Source: Candidatus Magasanikiibacteriota bacterium (GTDB lineage Bacteria > Patescibacteriota > Patescibacteriia > Magasanikbacterales > UBA922). From it: a stretch of 18,271 nucleotides of DNA. The DNA lies in NCBI GenBank assembly GCA_003230965.1, contig QIHL01000035.1, positions 1 through 18,271 of the forward strand. Reading direction: 5' to 3'. Below, one piece after another: positions 1-6,195 of this stretch. The translations under genes were made by a program, and so were the position numbers. Each line of letters begins with the position of its first letter. The stretch's first letter is position 1. Under the pieces are notes generated by a model. That model had not been told where the DNA came from, made no database searches, and saw only the letters and a program-made list of their open reading frames with translations.

Positions 1-27
1 TTTCTTTCGTAAATATGTTATACTTTA

Positions 28-33
28 TATAAT
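28..33 (+). promoter_or_regulatory. Candidate -10 element upstream of first gene
   Basis: A perfect TATAAT lies at 28-33. The expected -35 position (about 5-10) reads TTTCGT, a poor match. Transcription would start near 40, only a few bases before the ATG codons at 42 and 48, giving an almost leaderless mRNA. The surroundings are very AT-rich, so a chance match is possible. Confidence 0.35.
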
Positions 34-41
34 ATAAATAA

Positions 42-401
42 ATGTATATGTGGCTTCTTGTCGCACAACGACTTTTAATTGATTGGTTACTAGATGCTGT
101 CTATTTTCCTATATGGTGGTATACGGCTGGTGCAAAACGTATACTGGTAGGTATTTGGCATTTGTTTCAAGATGAGAATTATCGTCTTGCTCCTTTGTTG
201 TGGTTAGAAAATTTATTTGTTCCGATGTTTAATCAACATGATCTGCAAGGTCGGATTATGAGTGTCTTCATGCGGTTTATGAATTTCATTTTTCGTACGC
301 TGTTTCTCGTAATCTGGTCATTTTTATTGGTTTTATTCTTTTTTATCTGGCTTGTTTTTCCAATTTTTATTGTTGTTATGTTATGGTATTCAGTTTTTTA
401 G
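42..401 (+). CDS. Small hypothetical membrane protein, first gene of the Clp-like operon
   Basis: This 119-residue protein is not recognised as a known family. The N-terminal part (about 1-35) is hydrophobic and aromatic, with WWY. The middle (about 40-80) is more polar, with the stretch DENYRLAPLLWLENLF. The last 40 residues form one or two strongly hydrophobic segments rich in Phe, Leu, Ile and Val, ending at the extreme C-terminus. An integral membrane protein is likely. The ATG at 48 is an alternative start, removing two residues, and has the T at -1 seen in most genes here. Only one base separates its TAG stop from the ATG of the Clp-like gene, so the two are probably co-translated. It may be a membrane partner of that protein; this is inferred from position only. 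Confidence 0.7.
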   Translation: MYMWLLVAQRLLIDWLLDAVYFPIWWYTAGAKRILVGIWHLFQDENYRLAPLLWLENLFVPMFNQHDLQGRIMSVFMRFMNFIFRTLFLVIWSFLLVLFFFIWLVFPIFIVVMLWYSVF

Positions 402-402
402 T

Positions 403-3174
403 ATGAAAATTTTTCCTGAATTACCTCCAGTACATATTTTATTTTGTAATCGTTGTCATGGCACTGGCTGGTCTGGTATTGCCAGATGTCCCAAGTGTCA
501 CGGATATGGTGCAGGTCGGTTTATTCGTCAGCAATTTTTTTATTGGGGGGAACCATTTACTCGCTATCATTTGACGTGGCGCAATGCAAGAAAGTGGTTA
601 AATAGATTTGAGATATTGGGTGGTGTTGTATTCGGATTGGGATTCCTCGCATTGTTTGTCTGGTTTATGTGGCCATTTGTGCATCAATTGGATATTTTTC
701 TGTCAATACATTTTTGGATTCATCCGCATAAACCATACGTTGCACTTGTGTGGCTTTCGTTGATTTCTTGGAGTTATCTTTTGTATAGAGTTATTGCTTC
801 GCAACGACATCCAGAATTGGTAGAATTTAATGATTACCAAAAAGAGGATACTATAGCATCAGTACAACCGAATGAAATATCTGAAACGTGGAAATATGTA
901 AAAACATTTTCTAGAAAAAAGAAACATGATATTTCTCTCACTTTTACAAATAATGCACGATCTGTCTTAGCAGATGCATTTCGTGTAGCAGATTCACACA
1001 ATAGTACAAAGGTTTTACCAGTTCATATTTTTTATGCATTACTTTCATCCATAAGAATTGGTAATATATTTATTCGTATGGGTGTTCCAGTGAAATATCT
1101 GCAGGCTCACCTCGCAAAGCAGTTCGTAGTAGATGGAAATGCAGCAGTCGCACCAGAGTTGTCTCATGATGTAGAAGAGATTTTATTTCATGCTTATGAT
1201 TTGGCGTATGAGGCACGTCAAGAATATACACACGTAACTGAGTTGTTGGTGGCTACAGTTTATCAGTCAGAATCTATCCAAGAGCTTTTATATGATTTAA
1301 AGATTGATAAGGATAAACTTGCTAATGTAGTTGAGTGGTTGCGCATTCGTGAGCGTCTAACAAAGCAGTATAAACATTTTCGTAAAGCCGCAGCTAGACG
1401 AAGTAAGCATGGGATTGATCGCGCTATGACGGCAGTCGCAACACCATATTTAAATAGTTTTAGTCAGGATTTGACACTTGCAGCAAAGTTTGGCTATCTA
1501 GCGCCATGTGTTGCGAGAGAAAAAGAGATTGAAGAAATTTTTCGTATTATAGAGGCTGGTCGTGAAAGTGTTGTATTGGTTGGTGATTCTGGTGTTGGCA
1601 AGATGAGTATTATTGAAGGTATTGCACAAAAGATGGTAGAAGAAGATGTCCCAAAACAATTATCGGATAAAAGGCTTGTGCAACTTTCAGTTCCTACATT
1701 GCTTGCTGGTACAACAATTAGTGGTGCAGGGCAACGGCTGATAAATATCATGCGTGAAGTTGGGCAAGCAAAAAATATTATTTTGGTTATTAAAAATATT
1801 TCTGATCTTGTGAGTGTATCAGAATCCAAAGGTCAGAGTGGATTTGACGTGGCAAAAACATTGGCAGAGTATCTGGGTCCTGGTGGATTTATTACACTCG
1901 CAACCACTAATTCTGTTGGCTATAATCGTTTTATTGCAAATGGAGAATTGGCTAGTGTCTTGAGTAAAGTAAATATTGCTGAGATGCAGACAAATCAGGC
2001 TATTCAAGTGCTTGAATCAAAAGTTGGCAGTATTGAATATAGACACAATGTTTTTTTTGCGTATGATGCAATTGCGACATCTGTACAACTCTCTGAACGA
2101 CTTTTGCATGATCAACGATTGCCAGAAAGTGCAATTGGTATTTTGACTGAAGCTGCTTCGTATGTAAAAAAACACAAAGGAAAAAATACGTTGGTAAATG
2201 CGGAAGATGTTGGAGCTGTTGTTAGTGAAAAGACAGGTGTTCCTACAGCCAGCATTACTGAGGACGAATCTAGCAAGTTGATGCGATTGGAACAGTCTAT
2301 GCACGAGCGGATTGTAGGGCAAAATGAAGCTGTCAGTCTTGTAGCCAATGCACTACGTCGTGCTCGTGCCAATATCAGATCCAAAAATCGTCCAATTGCA
2401 ACATTCCTTTTTTTAGGTCCGACTGGCGTTGGAAAAACAGAACTTGCAAAAACAATTGCGTCCGTATATTTTGGTGGGGAACAACTGATGATTCGTATAG
2501 ACATGAGTGAATACCAGACTAAAAGTTCTCTCTATCGCCTAATTGGTCAGCCTGGTCAACAGGGGACAGGACTATTGACAGAAGCAGTTCACAAACAACC
2601 ATTTTCGCTTGTTTTGCTTGATGAATTGGAAAAGGCAGATTCTGATGTACTGAATGTTTTTTTGCAAGTCTTTGATGATGGGCGATTAACAGATAGCGTT
2701 GGACGCGTAATTGATTTCAAAAATACTATTATCATTGCAACATCAAACGCTGGTACTCAGTATGTTCAGGATGAAGTGGCAAAAGGTACTGAATTGGAAA
2801 AAATTAGGCAACAATTAGTTCATGCAAAATTAAAGCAGTATTATCGTCCTGAATTTTTGAATCGGTTTGACGGAATTATTTTGTTCAAGCCATTGACACG
2901 TGATGAGATTAAACAAATTGCTGGGTTGATGCTCAAGCGTGTAGAAGCGGATTTGGGCAAGCAGGGTGTATTTTTGCGTGTAGAGGATGCTGCACTTGAT
3001 GCGTTAGCTGATGTTGGTTTTGATCCTGAGTTTGGAGCTCGTCCAATGCGTCGTGCGATTCAAGATCATATAGAAAATAAACTTGCTGAATTGGTTTTAC
3101 AAAATAGTTTGAATAGACGTGATACCGTGGTTCTTGGACAGGGTGGAGAGATTCATATAGAACCAGGAAAATAG
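403..3174 (+). CDS. Membrane-anchored Clp-family AAA+ ATPase with DnaJ-type zinc finger
   Basis: This 923-residue protein belongs to the ClpA/B/C (HSP100) family of hexameric unfoldases. The ATG at 403 is chosen because it follows the previous stop by one base; an in-frame ATG at 352 would overlap that gene by 50 bases. In order: two CxxCxGxG motifs (Cys 15, 18, 29, 32), as in DnaJ zinc fingers; two membrane helices (about 69-95 and 111-132); a two-repeat Clp_N-like domain (about 177-313); AAA domain 1 (about 370-590); AAA domain 2 (about 625-910). Domain 2 has Walker A GPTGVGKT (672-679), Walker B LLDE (Asp740, Glu741), sensor 1 TSN (780-782), Arg finger Arg821 and sensor 2 GAR (Arg880). Domain 1 is degenerate: Walker A ends GKM, Walker B carries KN in place of DE, and the Arg finger is missing. 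There is no coiled-coil middle domain, no aromatic GYVGY pore loop and no IGF/IGL-type ClpP loop. Clp membership is secure; a protease role is doubtful. Confidence 0.9.
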   Translation: MKIFPELPPVHILFCNRCHGTGWSGIARCPKCHGYGAGRFIRQQFFYWGEPFTRYHLTWRNARKWLNRFEILGGVVFGLGFLALFVWFMWPFVHQLDIFLSIHFWIHPHKPYVALVWLSLISWSYLLYRVIASQRHPELVEFNDYQKEDTIASVQPNEISETWKYVKTFSRKKKHDISLTFTNNARSVLADAFRVADSHNSTKVLPVHIFYALLSSIRIGNIFIRMGVPVKYLQAHLAKQFVVDGNAAVAPELSHDVEEILFHAYDLAYEARQEYTHVTELLVATVYQSESIQELLYDLKIDKDKLANVVEWLRIRERLTKQYKHFRKAAARRSKHGIDRAMTAVATPYLNSFSQDLTLAAKFGYLAPCVAREKEIEEIFRIIEAGRESVVLVGDSGVGKMSIIEGIAQKMVEEDVPKQLSDKRLVQLSVPTLLAGTTISGAGQRLINIMREVGQAKNIILVIKNISDLVSVSESKGQSGFDVAKTLAEYLGPGGFITLATTNSVGYNRFIANGELASVLSKVNIAEMQTNQAIQVLESKVGSIEYRHNVFFAYDAIATSVQLSERLLHDQRLPESAIGILTEAASYVKKHKGKNTLVNAEDVGAVVSEKTGVPTASITEDESSKLMRLEQSMHERIVGQNEAVSLVANALRRARANIRSKNRPIATFLFLGPTGVGKTELAKTIASVYFGGEQLMIRIDMSEYQTKSSLYRLIGQPGQQGTGLLTEAVHKQPFSLVLLDELEKADSDVLNVFLQVFDDGRLTDSVGRVIDFKNTIIIATSNAGTQYVQDEVAKGTELEKIRQQLVHAKLKQYYRPEFLNRFDGIILFKPLTRDEIKQIAGLMLKRVEADLGKQGVFLRVEDAALDALADVGFDPEFGARPMRRAIQDHIENKLAELVLQNSLNRRDTVVLGQGGEIHIEPGK

Positions 3175-3180
3175 TGTAAT

Positions 3181-4239
3181 ATGAATATTATTTTCTTTAT
3201 TTTTACAGTATTCCTAACGTTTCTGTTTACGTGGGGTATACGTGTACTCATGCGAAAGTTGCATATTGTTGATATTCCAAAACTAGATAAACGAAAAATT
3301 CATAAAAAAAATATTCCGCTCGGTGGTGGATTAGCTATTTTTTTAGCTTTTTTTCTGGTTGTTTTTTTTCTTGTTTCTACACACGTAATTGGTAAAACTG
3401 TATTGCCACGACAATTGATTGGATTATTTTTAGGTGGGCTAGTCATTATGGTTGGTGGAGTGCTTGATGATAAATATGGCTTTTCTCCGATAAAGCAACT
3501 TATCTTTCCAGTTATTGCGGCTTTATTTGTTATAGCTTTTGGTATTGGTCCTGATTTTATTACGAATCCATTTGGTGGTGAAATTCGTCTGGATCAAATT
3601 GTCTTTTCTCTAGATGGACAGCATGGGTTTGTCTTGTTTGCAGATACACTTGTTTTCTTTTGGCTCATGGGTGTGATGTTTACAACGAAATTATTAGACG
3701 GACTAGACGGATTAGTAGTAGGAATTGTTGGTATAGGTGCATTGATGATTTTCTTTTTGAGCAAACAAGCTGAATGGTATCAGCCAGAAGTAGCAACACT
3801 TGCAATTGTATTTGCAGGAGCATGCGTCGGATTTTTACTATGGAATTGGCATCCTGCAAAAATATTTTTGGGTGAAGGCGGTAGTATTTTCACAGGATAC
3901 ATGCTAGGTTCACTTGCCATTATTTCTGGAGGAAAAATTGCAATTACATTACTTGTTCTTGGTTTGCCTATGCTTGACGTTGCACGTGTAATGGTTCGTC
4001 GGTGGCAGAAACACCGTTCAATATTTGTAGGAGATAAAGAACATTTGCATTTCAAACTGATAGATGCCGGTTTTGGACACAAGCAAACTGTTTTATTGTT
4101 CTATACAATTTCACTTTTGTTTGGTATGACTGCATTGTTTTTGCAGAGTAGTCAAAAATTAATTGCACTAGTTTTTTTGTTTATACTTATGTTAGTCGTC
4201 GGGTTGTGGTTTGCTCGGCATGATGATAAACTAACATAG
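3181..4239 (+). CDS. WecA/TagO/MraY-family polyprenyl-phosphate sugar-1-phosphate transferase
   Basis: This 352-residue polytopic protein belongs to glycosyltransferase family 4 in the Pfam sense (MraY/WecA), enzymes that transfer a sugar-1-phosphate from a UDP-sugar to undecaprenyl phosphate at the inner membrane face. Visible family blocks are: the cytoplasmic motif around IPLGGGLAIF (45-54), the acidic pair Asp96-Asp97 in GGVLDDKYG, LLDGLDGL (171-178), GEGGSIFTGY (231-240), Asp265 in LPMLDVARV, and the histidine motif EHLHFKL (287-293). About ten hydrophobic segments fit the fold. Overall it is closer to WecA/TagO than to MraY. Three positions depart from the usual pattern: Lys for Asn before LLDG, Glu for Asp in GDxGS, and Phe for the third His of HxHH. 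It starts 6 bases after the Clp-like gene and is followed after 1 base by the DUF192 gene. The sugar substrate cannot be told. Confidence 0.88.
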   Translation: MNIIFFIFTVFLTFLFTWGIRVLMRKLHIVDIPKLDKRKIHKKNIPLGGGLAIFLAFFLVVFFLVSTHVIGKTVLPRQLIGLFLGGLVIMVGGVLDDKYGFSPIKQLIFPVIAALFVIAFGIGPDFITNPFGGEIRLDQIVFSLDGQHGFVLFADTLVFFWLMGVMFTTKLLDGLDGLVVGIVGIGALMIFFLSKQAEWYQPEVATLAIVFAGACVGFLLWNWHPAKIFLGEGGSIFTGYMLGSLAIISGGKIAITLLVLGLPMLDVARVMVRRWQKHRSIFVGDKEHLHFKLIDAGFGHKQTVLLFYTISLLFGMTALFLQSSQKLIALVFLFILMLVVGLWFARHDDKLT

Positions 4240-4240
4240 T

Positions 4241-4720
4241 ATGCTTTTTCATAAAAATAGACGCAATTCTATGAGTACAAAAAGTATTTTAATTCTTTTT
4301 GGTATTATTTTTATAGTTTTTATTGGTTTAAAAGTTTGGGAGTTTCATTGGCCAAGTATAAATATTATATTAGATGGACAACGATTGCATATGTTGGTAG
4401 CAAATACATCTGATCATCGGTTTCAGGGCTTGAGTAATAGGCATTCACTTTCACAGTATGATGGTATGTTGTTTGTCTTTCCATCTTCAGGCTTGCATGG
4501 GATAGTTATGCGACATATGGATTTTTCGCTTGATATAGTATGGGTTGAAAATGGAAAAATTGTTTATATTAAACAAAATTTGCGACCAGATAACCGATCA
4601 GAAAGTCAGCTGATTGTGTATAAACCATCTAATCCTGCTAATGCGGTGCTTGAGCTTCCTGCAGGGTGGGTAAGTATTCACGGTACGAAAATTGGGGATA
4701 GAGTTGTAGATGCCCCTTGA
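4241..4720 (+). CDS. DUF192 family protein with N-terminal membrane anchor
   Basis: This 159-residue protein has a short basic N-terminus, a single membrane helix (about 15-32: ILILFGIIFIVFIGLKVW) and then a DUF192 (COG1430) domain over about 40-155. Family landmarks are ANTSDHRFQGLSNR near 50-63, DGMLFVFP near 70-77, MRHMDFSLDIVWVENGKIV near 86-104, and the C-terminal VLELPAGWVSIHG...GDRV. The function of DUF192 is unknown; it is typically a secreted or membrane-tethered single-domain protein, so the domain here probably faces outward. The ATG at 4241 follows the upstream TAG by one base. A second in-frame ATG at 4271 would remove ten residues and keep the helix. Its TGA stop lies within the -35 element of the rplU promoter. 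Confidence 0.85.
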   Translation: MLFHKNRRNSMSTKSILILFGIIFIVFIGLKVWEFHWPSINIILDGQRLHMLVANTSDHRFQGLSNRHSLSQYDGMLFVFPSSGLHGIVMRHMDFSLDIVWVENGKIVYIKQNLRPDNRSESQLIVYKPSNPANAVLELPAGWVSIHGTKIGDRVVDAP

Positions 4721-4745
4721 CATTTTTCTTGATATTATTTATACT
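4717..4745 (+). promoter_or_regulatory. Strong sigma70-type promoter for rplU
   Basis: A perfect -35 hexamer TTGACA (4717-4722) is followed by a 17-base spacer and a -10 hexamer TATACT (4740-4745, one mismatch from TATAAT). Transcription would start near 4752, leaving a leader of about 60 bases before rplU. The -35 hexamer overlaps the last codon and stop of the DUF192 gene. It is the best promoter match in the window and fits a highly expressed ribosomal protein gene. Confidence 0.78.
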
Positions 4746-4812
4746 ATTGCCATTCTGATATTTTATTTTGGAAATTAAGAATTATCTTTCTAACAACACT
4801 ATTTATAATTTT

Positions 4813-5124
4813 ATGTTGGCAGTTATTGAAACAGGTGGTAAACAATATCTAGTTTGCACTGGCGAAGAGTTAAAAATAGAAAAATTAAACGTAGAAGTCG
4901 GTAAGGACATTGTTTTTGATAAGGTGTTACTCCTTGCCAAAGATGATGGATCAGATGTAAAGATTGGTACGCCATATCTTGATGGTGTTTCTATTGCTGC
5001 TACTGTTGAAGATCAAGGTCGCAACAAAAAGATTCGCGTTGTGAAATTCAAACGAAAAGTTCGTTACAAGCGTGTTTATGGACACAGACAACATTTCACA
5101 AAAGTAACAATTAAAGACAAGTAG
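4813..5124 (+). CDS. rplU: 50S ribosomal protein L21
   Basis: This 103-residue protein binds 23S rRNA in the large ribosomal subunit. It opens with MLAVIETGGKQYLV, the classic L21 N-terminus, and has the conserved basic C-terminal region KFKRKVRYKRVYGHRQHFTKV. The length equals that of E. coli L21. An in-frame TTG at 4768 would add 15 unrelated residues and is rejected; the ATG at 4813 matches the family start exactly. There is no Shine-Dalgarno sequence, only AT-rich leader. The gene stands alone between its own promoter and a strong terminator. The usual partner rpmA (L27) does not follow it. Confidence 0.96.
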   Translation: MLAVIETGGKQYLVCTGEELKIEKLNVEVGKDIVFDKVLLLAKDDGSDVKIGTPYLDGVSIAATVEDQGRNKKIRVVKFKRKVRYKRVYGHRQHFTKVTIKDK

Positions 5125-5160
5125 TAAAAAATATCCTGATTACATCGGGATATTTTTTAC
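5124..5160. terminator. Bidirectional intrinsic terminator between rplU and recR
   Basis: An inverted repeat has arms at 5124-5140 and 5144-5160: 17 pairs including one G-T, with a 3-base loop. An A-tract at the base of the left arm faces a T-tract at the base of the right arm, so either strand gives a hairpin ending in U residues. It begins at the last base of the rplU stop codon and lies downstream of recR on the other strand, so it can end both convergent transcripts. Confidence 0.88.
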
Positions 5161-5201
5161 TACGAATATAAGTTGGAATATTTATTTTTTTAACTAATTT
5201 A

Positions 5202-5804
5202 TTAGTTGTTTTTTATGCGATGGTTTAATGCACTTGCTAGTGTTATATCATCGGCATATTTCAGGTCGCTTCCCATCGGTAGACCACGAGCTAGGCGTGT
5301 AACGATGAGATTAGGACGTTCTGCCATGAGATGTTTTTCCAGAATCATCATAGTAGTTTCGCCAGATAAATCAGGATTTAATGCAAGAATAACTTCTTTA
5401 ATATTTTCTTTTTTTGAACGTACAAGTAATTCTTTAATTTTCAAAAATTTTAAACTGTTTTCGTCTTCTGGTTTGATTGTTCCACGCAATACATGATAGA
5501 CTCCGTGGAATGCAGCTGTTTTTTCAATTGCTTGAACTTCTTGTGAATCACGTACTACACAGATTATATTGTGATCACGTTTTGTATCAGTACAAATTAT
5601 GCACGGTGTTTGATCCGAAAAATTCCAACATACTTCACAACTTTTTATTTTTTGTATGAGCATATTCAGTGCAATCGTTAATTCCGCAACATCTTTTTTT
5701 CCAGATTTAAGCAAAAAGAAAACGAATCGTTCCGCAGCGCGACGACCAATGCCTGGAAGGCGTGAAAATGTTTTAATCAATTGTTCAATTGGATCTGCGT
5801 ACAT
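5202..5804 (-). CDS. recR: Recombination mediator protein RecR
   Basis: This 200-residue protein matches the standard RecR length. RecR works with RecO (and RecF) to load RecA at single-strand gaps. The N-terminal helix-hairpin-helix is visible as FSRLPGIGRRAAERF (13-27). A C4 zinc finger follows with Cys56, 59, 68 and 71, then a Toprim domain (about 80-170) and the conserved tail VTRLARGLPMGSDLKYADD (168-186). In the Toprim domain the usual VVED/VVES reads VVRD (Arg85-Asp86), and the SPLDGIGPDDL loop is replaced by KPEDENSLKF. The start codon lies 3 bases after the ybaB stop, so the two are co-transcribed. This is the only gene in the window with C at -1 of the start. Identification is secure. 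Confidence 0.95.
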   Translation of the reverse strand: MYADPIEQLIKTFSRLPGIGRRAAERFVFFLLKSGKKDVAELTIALNMLIQKIKSCEVCWNFSDQTPCIICTDTKRDHNIICVVRDSQEVQAIEKTAAFHGVYHVLRGTIKPEDENSLKFLKIKELLVRSKKENIKEVILALNPDLSGETTMMILEKHLMAERPNLIVTRLARGLPMGSDLKYADDITLASALNHRIKNN

Positions 5805-5807
5805 GGG

Positions 5808-6110
5808 TTAGTTCAAGCCGGGTATATTTGGCAATCCTCCCATTTCTTTCATCTTCATTGCCATAATGCGTTGCATTTTTTTCATACCACTTTCGTGTGC
5901 ATTTTTGATGGCTTTAATAAGTTTATCTTTTTGTGATACATCCATTAAATCATCATCAATGGCAAGACCAGTAATTTTGAGGTTGCCATCCATTGTAAGG
6001 ATAAGTTTGTCGCCAGCTTCTTTTATAATTATTGATTCATCTGCTAATTTATTTTGGAGATTTTTTGCCTGATCGCGAATGTCTTTGTACTGTTTGAGTT
6101 TGTTGAACAT
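5808..6110 (-). CDS. ybaB: YbaB/EbfC family nucleoid-associated protein
   Basis: This 100-residue protein belongs to the YbaB/EbfC family of small dimeric DNA-binding proteins. It starts with a charged helix (MFNKLKQYKDIRDQAKNLQNKL) and contains the family core: a beta segment with GDKLILTMDGNLKITGLAIDD, then a long helix with DKLIKAIKNAHESGMKKMQ. The C-terminus is the usual Met- and Gly-rich tail (MKEMGGLPNIPGLN). It sits directly upstream of recR, a very widely conserved pairing. In many bacteria the gene before ybaB is dnaX; here it is dnaB, 85 bases further upstream. No clear promoter was found in that 85-base gap, which is extremely AT-rich. Confidence 0.93.
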   Translation of the reverse strand: MFNKLKQYKDIRDQAKNLQNKLADESIIIKEAGDKLILTMDGNLKITGLAIDDDLMDVSQKDKLIKAIKNAHESGMKKMQRIMAMKMKEMGGLPNIPGLN

Positions 6111-6195
6111 AGAATTAAGTTAAAAGTTTATTGAATTTAAAAATGATATTTTGAATAATGTAATTAATTTGAATAATTTGTTTATTATTTTTGCA

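Noticed and set aside
352..402. Upstream in-frame ATG adding 17 residues to the Clp-like protein
   Set aside because: It would overlap the first gene by 50 bases. The ATG at 403 lies one base after that gene's stop and has the T at -1 typical here.
4768..4812. TTG start extending L21 by 15 residues
   Set aside because: L21 proteins begin at the MLAVIETGGKQY block; the ATG at 4813 gives exactly the usual 103-residue length.
5192..5214. Second hairpin with T-tract after rplU (AACTAAT/ATTAGTT then six T)
   Set aside because: The stem is almost all A-T, the loop too short for the full repeat, and it overlaps the recR stop. The strong hairpin at 5124-5160 already explains termination.
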